Positions 19,826 to 29,734 of a stretch of DNA of 64,000 nt are shown one piece after another (positions within the stretch are counted from its first letter, which is position 1; every line of letters starts with the position of its first letter). The stretch comes from Thalassia testudinum (Eukaryota > Streptophyta > Magnoliopsida > Alismatales > Hydrocharitaceae), in contig JAZHRO010000003.1 in NCBI GenBank assembly GCA_037157565.1, forward strand, positions 45,211,001 to 45,275,000, written 5' to 3'. The translations under genes were made by a program, and so were the position numbers. A model generated the notes under the pieces. The model ran no database searches. It had not been told where the DNA came from and saw only the letters and a list, made by a program, of their open reading frames with translations.

Positions 19826-21725
19826 AAATGGAGTCGGTTGGTTTGACGACCGGGTTTTAGTTTGTTATAACGTTGTAGTAAAGCCGGTTATTACCAACAT
19901 TTCAAATATATAAATTTTTTACTCGGAAAATAAAAGAGTTCCCGAGGTCGAACTCAGGGAGCAAGTTGTATTCTAGAGATATACATGTTTCTTTTACAAA
20001 ATAAAGAAAGAGAGAGGGAAAGAATTTGTTGTTCTCTTTGTTTTCTCCTCGTGATGTTCTTCTTTCTTTCTTTCTTCAGATCTCCTTCTTCTTCTTTGTT
20101 CTGCAGAGGTGATGCTCCTCTTCAGATCTCCTTCTTCTTCTTCCTTGGTTTCTGTCTTGGCCTCTCTTCTTCTTTTTCTGCAGTCTCTTCTGTGAAGGTT
20201 TCTTCTTCCTTGGCTCTGCTGCACTTCTTCTCTGCAGCCTTTCCTCTTCTTCTGCCTTGCTCAGCCTCTTCTTTAGAGTTTCTTCTTGTTTTTCCTCCCT
20301 GCGGCTAAGTGTCAGCTTCTTCTTTTCTTTTTCAGCCAGGGACGTCACGCGAAGCTTTCTTCCTTAGCTGCTTCAGGCCGTCGTCTGATTTCCAAATCAG
20401 ACGACTTAACTACCTGTTGCTACAGTTAGCTTCCTTCTTCTTCCGCGGGTCTTCTTCTTCGCCTGTGCCTGCACACTTCAGAGTTTTTCATCAGAGGCAA
20501 AACCTACTCTACCCTCCCCCCCCCGCGTCTCTCTCTCTCTCTGAAACCACTCTTGGGAAAGCTCTCCCAGAGCTACCGGGTAACCGGGTTCGGGTCAGGC
20601 CCGGGTCCAGGCCCACCGGCGTGCGTGGTGGGCGAGGAGTGCAGGTCAGTCTTGAGTCGGGTCGGGTCGGTTCGGGTCAGGTCCGCGGGGCGTGAGCGCG
20701 GACGAGACCGGGTAACCGGGCGGGTGAAGGGGACCTCACCCCGTGTGCTGAGGCAGTAAGCCTTCAGCACTTTTGCATCTTATGTCGATGCGGCTCTTCA
20801 GGCGTTTCCGAGGTGGGACTAAATGGCCCACCTCAATTGCGCGCCCGCAGCGGGGAATTCAGCAGGAGATGGCGGCGTCACGCGAAGCTTTCTTCCTTAG
20901 CTGCGAACCTGGTGTTTTGCCAAAACTCCTCGCAAGGCCTGGGAGTTGAATCTGGGCTTGGCGCTGAGCGTGGCGCGCCTGTAGCTGCAGGCGGAAGCAG
21001 TTCCTCCTGCGCGGCAATGGCGGCGGAGGTCGGGTGGCCTGTGCACAAGAAAACGGCCTCTCGGCCTAATCAGAGAGTGCTAGGAGCTTCGCCAGGGTGC
21101 GGCGAAGCTCGTGTGGGTGGTGGCGAGGCGCGGGGCGGCGTGCGAGGGATGCCCTAGGTCGGACTGTGGGTCGGAGGATGGGTCTGTTCGGTGGAGTTGA
21201 AGAGGGTGATGTGGGGGAAGTGGCAGGGCGGAGGTTGATCAGGGTGAGGAGGCGGAGGTCCTGCGGTGGTCGGCGAGCCGTGTGGGTCGCTGAGGTGATG
21301 GGAGCGGCTCGCCGGAGGGTGGTCGGAGGCGAAGGGGGTGAAGGTGGTCAGGGTCGGTCGAGGGCTTAATTGAATAAATTGAAAGCGGGGAAAGAAAGAG
21401 GAGAAGAAGGGGAGTAGCTCTAGCTTACTTGCAGGGATGAAGGGGGAGGAACAGGGCGACAGTCGTATCGACTGTCGCCGGAGAAGACGATGCTCAGGGA
21501 AAGGGGCGGCGGCGAGCAGAGAGCCGGAGAGACGCCAGCTGGGTACGGCGTGGTGCGGGAAGAGCAGGGGAGGAAGTCTCTGCTGCTGGTATTGCGGCAG
21601 AGTGAAGAGGTGGAGGGGGAGGAAATCGCCGGAGCTGGTGAGCGTCTGCCGGAGGAAGAAGAGAAGAAAGTTGGGGATTTTCTCCGTCAGATCCAGGCTG
21701 CCCCGGTCGGTGGAGCAACGGGGGG

Positions 21726-21733
21726 TATTTATA
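21726..21733 (-). promoter_or_regulatory. TATA box of LTR C
   Basis: TATAAATA on the minus strand. As the 5' LTR of the complex, this is the promoter expected to drive full-length transcripts. Confidence 0.7.
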
Positions 21734-21805
21734 GGGATCAAACAGGGAGGAAGGCGGAGGGAGATGACGTGTCTCCCTCGCTGGAGGATGGTAGGAAACA
21801 AGAAC

Positions 21806-21839
21806 CCATACCGTCCGTGCGTTCGCACGGACGGTATGG
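21806..21839. other. Promoter-upstream hairpin of LTR C
   Basis: A 14-bp perfect stem with loop CGTTCG. The stem is unchanged from LTRs A and B although LTR C has many substitutions nearby. Confidence 0.7.
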
Positions 21840-22659
21840 TGGGTTACAACGACCAGGGGGGTGTCCCTGCGACGGCTGACGACGCAGGGCACCCCCGGTT
21901 TACTTGCCAGGTCCCCCACCTCACCCTGCGCGGCGCCATGCTCCGCGCAAGGTCGCCGGAGCATGGTGCTGGCAGGTTTTGCAGGAGGGACCTGATTGCA
22001 AAGAACGAAGGAGAGTTAGGGGCCAAAATGCGAGGGTTCAAAAGTTGAGGGCCAAAGAGTAAATATATGAGGACCAAAGTGTAAAGTCGGTCAAGGAGGT
22101 TTCTTCTTAGGCTCAAGTTTTTATACATGACTAATTAGGACCTAAGGAATCTGATGGTGAATTTCATTTTCATATTAAACCTTGTTTGACCGGTCAATTT
22201 GCGCAAAAACCCAAATTAAGTTATTAATTGGGCATGGTTCTCAATGTAGGTCAAAATGGGTTCTAAAGGCCAAATTGAAGGTTCTAAACCCTAGAGATTA
22301 TTTTTCTATGAATTTTAGAGGGTTTATTCTATTTTTACTTTGCCTCGAACCTTGTGAATTGAAGTGGGTTGTTTTAGGGTTACAGATTTATCATTTAGTT
22401 TCTTGGAAGTGCTGTAGCCCTTGCTAGATCATCTCATCCCACTTTTATTCTTATTAAGATGCTTTGACCTATGTTTGGGCCTTGAATTGCCCTGTATGCA
22501 GATTATACTGGTAAAATTGCATTTTTACCCCTTATGACTTGTTTTCTTCTCAAACTCAGAATTCTCTGAGTTAAGCCTTTCCTTGAGATATGTAGGAGCT
22601 TTTATCCTTTGTATTAGGTCAAAATGAGCTAGTTATGGCTCATGATGAGGTTCTCATCA

Positions 22660-22664
22660 GTCAA
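22660..22664. repeat. Target-site duplication GTCAA (right copy) of the inner complex
   Basis: Matches 5149-5153. It lies in the leader of the outer element, about 61 bp from its primer site. Confidence 0.9.
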
Positions 22665-22724
22665 ATCTCTATTCAATTGAAAAATAATGAAAATAAAATT
22701 AGGCGAAATTATTACGTCTGTTGC

Positions 22725-22743
22725 CTCCCCGGCAACGGCGCCA
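22725..22743 (-). promoter_or_regulatory. Primer binding site of outer element (tRNA-Asp type)
   Basis: On the minus strand TGGCGCCGTTGCCGGGGAG lies two bases from the LTR end CCGGTCA. This site is typical of Athila/Tat-type plant gypsy elements. Confidence 0.85.
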
Positions 22744-23355
22744 TTTGACCGGTCGATCTTTCGCTTTTAAGTCGTTTGTAGTTTAATGTGGTGGAAAAAT
22801 CGACTAATCAATTTTTAATAAGAAATAACCACTCGCTGAGGAGCGGGTCGTATCCACAGGGAGGCAATAACGTATTAAAATTCGCGCTACTTAAAAATGT
22901 TTGTTCGTAGTCAATTTGGACAATAACCAAGCCAAGATTGCCTTTAGATTAAGGTTTAAGCAAGAAACAATGCTGAAATGGCAATTATGAGAAACTACAG
23001 GATATTTTCCGCAATGTAGAGTGAATAGAATATGATTAAAATGTGGCAATGGCAGAAAATGTAAATTTTAATTAACGTTTTACTGTAGCAAAACAGGGGA
23101 ATTTTTCCCCGTTGTCTTGCGCGACGAGGAGCCGATGGTCGGGCGCGGGAAGCTCGGAGGAGGTCCCTTGGATCAAGGGCTTCGAATCGGTGGTGGCAGC
23201 GAGTCGCGCGGCGGTCGGAGGTGGCCGGACGAGCTCCGGCGGAGGTGCTGCAGCCGGCAGCTTACGCAGCCTGTTGGCGTGAAGTTCGCCGCCTGCTGCT
23301 GCTGCGGGGGTGGCTGCTGCGGCTGGCGTGTGCGGCTGGCGTGCGCGGTGGTCGG

Positions 23356-23640
23356 TTGGGCGGTCTACAGGCGGTTGTGCGTGGGTGCGCGGAGGGTCTG
23401 CAGGAGGGCGGGCTGATCTGCAGGCGTTTGGCGTGTGCGGTGGAAGGTTGGGCGGTCTGCAGGCGGTTGTGCGTGGGTGCGCGGAGGGTCTGCAGGAGGG
23501 CGCGCGGTTGTGCGTGGGCGGTGGTCTGCAGGAGGGCGCTTGCGCGGTGGTCTGCAGGCGGTTGGCGTGTGCGGTGGAAGCTGGCGTGGGCGGAGGGTCT
23601 GCGGAGGGCGCTGGCGCGGTGGAAGCTGCAAGCTGGTCTA
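23356..23640. repeat. GC-rich minisatellite inside the outer LTR
   Basis: The segment GGTTGGGCGGTCT(A/G)CAGGCGG recurs with a period of 92 bp (23356 and 23448). It is followed by shorter degenerate pieces built on GGTCTGCAGGAGGGCG. The left LTR enters the window inside this array. Confidence 0.7.
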
Positions 23641-23667
23641 CAGGCGTTGGAGGAGAGCGGGTAACTT

Positions 23668-23695
23668 CAGACGTCTGGGAAATTTCCCAGACGTC
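23668..23695. repeat. 28-bp perfect palindrome, absent from the sister LTR
   Basis: AGACGTCTGGGAAA and TTTCCCAGACGTCT form one perfect palindrome. The sister LTR at about 175-180 has only the outer bases and is 24 bp shorter. Confidence 0.85.
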
Positions 23696-24367
23696 TTAAG
23701 TTACTGAGAGGGTGGCTGATCAGTAGCTCGGTGGTGGTGGTCTGCGACGACGGCGAGGGTGTTGCACGCTAAGGTGCTCACGGTAATGCAGGCGAGCTCC
23801 GGATGGCGGTGTGGCCTGTCACACCACACGCCCACGGTGGTGGAGACTCGCCGCCATGGTAGAGGCCGGCAGTATGGAGTGGAAGAGAGAGGTTCTCTCT
23901 GCACAGTGGTGGGTCGGTGGCGGAGGCCTCCTGAGCTCGGCTGCCTCCCTGCTCCTTTTGTAGTGTCTTGAACAAATTTGAAATCAGCGGCCGACCAGAT
24001 CCACCATATCCGCTCCCCCTTGAATGGCTCCTTCACTGCATCACCCGGGCGTTTGAGCGGCAGCCAGCAGTTCTGAAAGAAGACGAATAAAGAAAATATT
24101 ATTAAAATATTAGGGTTATTTATGTATAGACCCTCAACTTCTATGTTAATAAAAACAATATACCTAATTGGTTATCTAATTAGATGAATGCTATTTTAAG
24201 CTAATTCTAAATGCACTTAAGATATGAATGCAATGTATGGATTATGTAATTAGATTAAAACTATGAATTAATATATTTACATCCTAATTTATACTAAATA
24301 AATGTTAGAATTAACCTAATGTGTAGGCACATAAATACTTAAATAGCCTACAACTATGGGCTAATCA

Positions 24368-25038
24368 GACTCCAGCGGAGGGAAGAGTCTGCTAGTGAGG
24401 CTCCTGGGTCATCCTCAGGTGCTACGAAGTCCTTAGCGACGAGGAGGTCGAGAGAAGATGATTTCACAGTCGGTGGCTGTGAAATCAGAGGCTTGATGGG
24501 GAGGAGGAACTGGAGTGGACGAATGATCGCTAAAAGGTGTAGGAGGGAGTGATCCTTTGCGTGCGACACCACTGAGGTGCTTAAGTAGCATACTCAGTGG
24601 CTGAGATCACCGCGTAGGTGAGGATAATCAAAAGGTAATCGGTGGCGAGGATGAGAGGAGTGGAGCGTGCGGCGAGCTATTCTCAAAATCTGACCGTCAG
24701 ACGAGATTTAGGGAAAAGGGTGATCGTACGCGTCGAATCACGCGAAGCTTCCATTCAAATCTAACCGCAGATCAGAGTCATGAAAAGCAACGGACGATTG
24801 AGATTGGCCATGTTCTTCACACACTACAGTGCGTGCGAAGAGCAGTAGGCCATTCTTTGAAATAATGGGAAAATTGCAAACAAACCCTTGTGCAAAGGGA
24901 TAGAAGATTTGCATGCAGGCCCATAAGTGAAAAGAATTACAACAGGAAGGACCCTGTAGCCTTTCAAAAGTGTCCCTGCGGCTTACGAGTAGGTCCAAAG
25001 GGGAATTTTTAAGGGCAAGAGTGTAATGCATGAAGGAC
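24368..25038 (-). repeat. Inverted LTR fragment of the 4.66-kb-LTR family
   Basis: The reverse complement matches 25372-26045 at about 90%. It therefore covers roughly LTR positions 334-1007 in the opposite orientation. The outer element is inserted in it at 24367, so the rest probably lies left of the window. It abuts the LTR start at 25039 directly. No gene. Confidence 0.8.
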
Positions 25039-27128
25039 TGATGAGTGGCTACTCATCATGGCTAAAAAGCTGAAGTTAAGCTAGACACTAAGTAAAACAA
25101 CATCAAATTAACAGATAAAAAGGGTTAAGTGTGGGAATTAAAGAAAAAGACCTAAAACCTTTACTCTATGTTAAAACTTCATAATTAGGTCACAAAATGA
25201 GATATTCTGAAAGCAAAGTACAAATGATGATCCATGCGTCAATTGAACACATAAATAAGTTTGAAAGGCCAAATCAGAAGTATAATTATTATCTTAAATG
25301 TTCAATTAAGCACATATAAAAATTTGAAGGCAATTGGACATCATTTAGGTTATGAAATAGGTAGTTTACACTTAGGTCCTTCATGCATTACACTCTCGCC
25401 CTTAAAAACTCCTCTTTGGACCAACTTGTAAGCTACAGGGACCCTTTTGAAAGGCTGAAGGGCCCTTCCTGTTGTAGTTCTTTTCACTTATGGGCCTGCA
25501 CGCAATTCTTCTACCCCTTCGTACAAGGGTCTGTCTGCAATTTTTTGTTATTTGAGAGAATGGCCTGCTGCTCTTCGCACGCACTATAGCGCGCGAAGAA
25601 CATGGCCAATCTCAGCCGTCCATCGCTCTTCATGATCCTGATCTACGGTTAGATTTGAATGGAAGCTTCGCGCGATTCTGTGCGTGCGATCACCCCTTTC
25701 CTGAAATCTCATCTAACGGTCAGATTTTTAGTATAGCTCGCCACGTGCTCCGCTCCTCTCATCCTCGCCGCCGGTTACATCTTGATTATCTTCACCTACG
25801 CGGTGATCTCAGCCACTGAGTGTGCTACTTAAGCACCTCAGTGGTGTCGCGCGTAAGGGATCGCTCCCACCTACACCTCTTAGCGATCATTCGTCCACTC
25901 CAGTTCCTCCTCCCATCAAGCCTCTGATCTCACAGCCACCGGCTGTGAAATCATCACCTTCTCTCGATCTCCTCATCGCTAAGGACTTCGTAGCACCTGA
26001 GGATGACGCTGGAGCCTCACTAGCAGACTCTTCCCTCCGCTGGGGTCATCTTCCTCCCTTCTTCCTCCTTAGCCACCGTCTAAGGACCCATAGGTCCCAT
26101 TCTTCCTGTTAGAATAGGTTTATAATTCTGCAGATTAGTTTTAGCTGTAGTTAAGTAGTTTAGAGTAGAATTAATGTAATTGTTAATGTTCAATTTTGCT
26201 GTAGGATAAAGTAGCTGTAGTAGTAGAATTAGGCTTAAATTTCCCCCCTCACCTCCTCTAATCATTCCAGATCAGAGGGGAAGATTTCATATATCCATGT
26301 TTTCAAATTCTCTACCTCTCCATACTATCATATCAAGTTCTGATTTTCCACGACTTGTTTCTCGCTTTCCACTCATACACTCTGACCCAATTTCAGATCT
26401 GATTGGTTTCCAACCTCAGATCTGAAATTGGCGTCAAAAAGCACTTAAGGGGCTTCCCACTCACCTCACTCTTGATCACAAAAGCCCCTGGATTGAATTG
26501 AATTTTCAGTTTGTCAGATTTCTCCTCAATTTGGATTTTAAGGATTTTTCCTTCAATTTGGTTTTACTCTTTGTTCTGACAATTTGATGAAGTCTGATTT
26601 GAATTCATTGTTGGCAAGGAATCTGAGAGGTTTTTTGGTGACAAATCATCTCAGAAGAGCCATACATAGATCTGATTTGATAAGTTTTTGAATGCAATGA
26701 ATGCAAGTCAGATCTAAGGATAATCACTGTAGTGATTTGAAGTCTGATCTTGCATTCATGAGTGTGTTTTGAATGGCTGTTTGGTGATTTCCTAACCTAA
26801 GGAGTTCTCAATACTCCTTAAGGTCTCAGAAACTGGGATTTGAACTAAGGGCTTTAATTGACTGAATTAATTCTTCCTTCATGCTGTCTATAGCATTGGG
26901 AAGAGTTAAATCAGTGATATTTGTGGATTTAATCTGAAGTGAAGTTTTTGATAAGGGTTTTTGCCTTGAATTGGGGTATTTAGTGATTTTAATGAGAAAT
27001 TAAACCCTTGTCAGATTGGGGATTGAGAGAGATTTTCTTTTAGATTTGTGATTCTAATCCTAGTGGACACAGCAAAGTGTTGCATCTTGCAGCTACATTT
27101 CTATTCTCTCCAACTCACATCTCATCTC

Positions 27129-27162
27129 AAATGGACTAACTGCAGCAGCAGTTAGACCATTT
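27129..27162. other. Hairpin in 4.66 kb LTR
   Basis: A 15-nt arm at 27129-27143 pairs with 27148-27162 around the loop AGCA, with one A/A mismatch. It is present in the 3' LTR at about 49097-49131. Confidence 0.5.
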
Positions 27163-28550
27163 GGACATTGATCTGAGCTGCTGCAAGGTCTGAAATGTCA
27201 TGTTGCTGCTATTGTCTAATTGTTCTAAGTTGAAGCAGATAGGTTCTAATATAAAACCTTGTAGATTTTATTTCGAACATAGCTAGTATTTGATTGTATT
27301 TCATTTCCTGTATATACAAACTTTCTTGTTTAAATAACTAAACTCTAATTTCTGTGCATACATGTCTATTCTTTCTCAATTGTGTCAGCTAGTTTAGTCG
27401 AAAATAACCATCCAAACAAGATTTAAAAGAGGAAACTTAACTGAGGATAGTATTAAGGTGGGTAAACACATCCTAAATTTCATGCTATATAGAAAAAAGG
27501 CACTCATAAACATGATAAAAAGGGTTAAAAACTTTAAAAGACAGTGAAACAAGCCTCTTTCTCTCCTCAGTCAACTCTTCCCTTCTCTCCTAATTCTGTC
27601 AAATCTGTAACAACAGTAAAAAGAAACACCCAAAAGAACCAAAAATAAATATATATATATACACATATATATTACTGTGTATATTAAGCATACTTATATA
27701 GACATAAGCTATATACTAGGCTACATATATAAATAGGTAGTATGTATATATATATATACTGTATAACCTACTATGTAAATATAATGAATACTGTAACTTA
27801 GGTTTTGGATTTAATTTAGATAATAAATACAATAATTATATAACTATATATAAATTGAACTAATTTATATGTATTATTAAACTAACTAGATCAGTAAATT
27901 GTATAATTAAGAAAGTTAAACTATAAAACTGTATATATATCTATGTATATGTAGATTATAAGTAAATAAAATCTTTTACCTTAATTTAATCCTTTATAAA
28001 TAATAAATGATGAATTTATTAAGTTTATAGCTAAGTTGTTAAATTAAATTAGTTAAATTAGTAATTTAGAATTATAATAAAGTTAATTGAATCTGTATAC
28101 TAAGACTAATATACTTTAAGTAATTTAAGCTAATTTAGGTATATTTATACCTGATTATATTAAGTTTAACTTAATTTATAAGCAGAACAATTAAAACTAC
28201 TATTTAAATGTAAATAACACATACATTAATTTGGAAAAATATAATAAAAATGTCTATAAAATACTTATATATGTATTCTAACTCTGTATGAGGTCAATTA
28301 GACCATTTAGTAACTAATTTATAAGTAATTAAAGAATAAAACAGCAAAATCAGTGTGTAAAAATAGCCTACTTTAGTGAATTTATTTATATAGTAAATTT
28401 AATTAAAATTTCAAATTAATTGAACAATTATATAGTATTATGTAAATACTTTACTTTCCAGAATTTATTTTTATTTTTAAATAAATTATGGCCTTCGAAT
28501 TGAGGGCCAAAATCTCTTCTAGCCCACAGCTGCATGCATTTTTCAGCGTA

Positions 28551-28577
28551 GATGTGGCGCTCGAATAGCGCCACATC
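28551..28577. other. 11-bp GC-rich hairpin in AT-rich LTR
   Basis: GATGTGGCGCT and AGCGCCACATC with a 5-nt loop. The 3' LTR keeps the stem at 50525-50551 and differs only in the loop (CGAAT or TGAAT). Confidence 0.7.
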
Positions 28578-29715
28578 GTGCACTGCAAAACGCGCGTAGC
28601 AGTTTAAATTGAATTTGTGTATAGGATGTGTAGTCGTCACGGGCGCCGGGCACCCGAAACAACATACACTGAGCATATTCTGTGTGGGGCCGGGGGCCTG
28701 GAGAGAGGCGTGTGTGCGTAGGCTGAGAAGGCTCTATGCTGAGTGATCAAACATGTAATTAAGCGACCTAATGAGAATTAGGGCGTGCTTAGTAGAGGTT
28801 TGGTCCCACCTACTATGTGTTGTGTATCCCTCGAAAAGCGCACCCACAGATTAAACACATTTTTAATTAATTAAAGAAAGCTAATGATGATAGTTAAACG
28901 CCTCGCAGCCATGGTGTGTTAAATTCAGTAAGGCAGAATGAAAACTCAGAAGAAGAAGAACATCTGATAAAGATTAGTGTGAAGGAGAAGAGAGAGAGAA
29001 GATGTACATACGTAAGTAAATACAAATACAAGAGAAATATAAATATATATATATATATGTATACGTTGTATAGTCAATTACTTTTATGTAAATTAACTCA
29101 TACTTTTACTAATAGAATAAGATGTCACCATAATCGTCGCTACAGACCCCAGTTTCCCTCCTTAAGTTTGTAGATAGTGTTTTCTGGGATCTAGCGACAC
29201 TTACATCTGTCGCTATAACTATTGTATGTGTTGCTGTAGGTATCAGACTAGTAAGTTAAGTTAATATACTATGTAATCTTAGTCGATTATGTACTTTCAT
29301 GTAAGTATTAATATTATAACTTGTAAAGACATAGTTTAAAGTTTAGTGATGAATTGTTTGGTGCTTGTTTATAGTTAGTTTTTGTAAGTATTACAATTAA
29401 TTGTTTGTGAGTAGACAAACCATGTCTACATTCATTCATTCTTTATTAAATGTAAAGCTTCTTTTTGGAATTAGAGGATAATTTTGAGATCAAAGAGAGA
29501 TGTAATTCAATAATTGCCTCCCAGTGAACGACCTGGTATAAAACCAGTAAAAATTAGATAAGTAAATAGTAATGGTTGTAATGACTGGTATCCCATACAA
29601 CTTGCTACAATGACACTAATGGTGTTTCAAATCACAACATACCACCAACATCATTAACAATTACTACAACACATACACATACATTATCACATCATTAACA
29701 ATCTTTTATTATTTT

Positions 29716-29734
29716 TGGTGCCGTTGTTGGGGAG
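29716..29734 (+). promoter_or_regulatory. Primer binding site of Athila-like element
   Basis: TGGTGCCGTTGTTGGGGAG is a slightly diverged form of the tRNA-Asp type site seen in the outer element. It confirms the plus orientation. Confidence 0.7.

Larger units (their letters stand above)
5154..22659 (-). mobile_element. Inner non-autonomous LTR retrotransposon, tandem complex of three LTRs and two internal regions
   Basis: LTRs at 5154-7984, 12493-15320 and 19829-22659 alternate with two 4508-bp internal regions (7985-12492 and 15321-19828). All lie on the minus strand. Each internal region has a tRNA-Asp type primer site, a leader, one 623-codon ORF, a 3' non-coding region and two polypurine tracts. 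The middle LTR borders a polypurine tract on one side and a primer site on the other. No pol motif is present. The internal regions differ by only about three substitutions, while LTR pairs differ by about 20-28. The LTR and 3' region match the pol-bearing element at 51692-59868, which identifies the family. Unequal recombination between LTRs is the simplest origin of the tandem. Confidence 0.92.
19829..22659 (-). repeat. LTR C (proximal 5' LTR) of inner complex, 2831 bp
   Basis: Full-length LTR with a TATA box at 21726-21733 and a hairpin at 21806-21839. It has more private variants than LTR A or B, mostly C/T or G/A at CpG sites in the GC-rich part. Its right end TTCTCATCA is followed by the target duplication. 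No gene was found inside. Confidence 0.92.
1..24367 (-). mobile_element. Outer non-autonomous LTR retrotransposon (Athila/Tat-like cis signals), left end cut by window
   Basis: Read on the minus strand, the order is 5' LTR (22746-24367), primer site (22725-22743), leader interrupted by the inner complex, one 665-codon ORF (1964-3961), 3' non-coding region, polypurine tract and 3' LTR (1-862, truncated by the window). Without the inner insertion the internal region is about 4.4 kb. No protease, RT, RNase H or integrase motif is present, so it would depend on enzymes from another element. The two LTR copies differ by about five substitutions and one 24-bp indel over 862 bp, which suggests a recent insertion. 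The element sits in an inverted LTR fragment (24368-25038). Its target duplication cannot be tested because the left end lies outside the window. Confidence 0.85.
22746..24367 (-). repeat. 5' LTR of outer element, 1622 bp
   Basis: It begins TGATTAGCCCATAG and ends CCGGTCA on the minus strand. It holds a GC-rich minisatellite (about 23356-23640), a 28-bp perfect palindrome (23668-23695) and a TATA-like CTACAAAAGG (minus strand, about 23955-23964). The U5 motif GCCTCCCTGTGGATACGACC (about 22841-22869) lies about 100 bp from the LTR end. Several GC-rich frames are open by chance. I found no gene. Confidence 0.92.
25039..29700 (+). repeat. 5' LTR of Athila-like element, about 4.66 kb
   Basis: It begins TGATGAGTGGCTACTCATCA (hairpin). 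Positions 25375-26110 are GC-richer and correspond to the inverted piece at 24368-25038. A C/T-rich zone follows to 26500. Positions 27640-28480 are extremely AT-rich with TATATA runs. A GC-rich island with hairpins is at 28490-28720, and the U5 motif TTGCCTCCCAGTGAACGACC is at 29514-29535. I found no gene inside. Short frames such as 25822-26112 also occur in the 3' LTR as plain LTR sequence. Confidence 0.82.

Noticed and set aside
21437..22048. 203-codon and similar frames in the GC-rich part of the inner LTRs (also 6479-7153, 13818-14489, 21154-21828)
   Set aside because: They lie wholly in LTR promoter and leader sequence, overlap each other on both strands, have low-complexity Arg/Pro/Gly composition and show no domain. 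Their repetition only reflects the three LTR copies.
25039..25043. Search for a target duplication pairing 25034-25038 with the right flank of the 3' LTR
   Set aside because: AGGAC on the left matches neither GGTCC after 51691 nor CATCT after 51624, so no duplication is claimed.
27640..28480. AT-rich region considered as a replication origin or matrix attachment region
   Set aside because: It is simply part of the 4.66 kb LTR and recurs in the 3' LTR. Nothing specific beyond composition supports either role.
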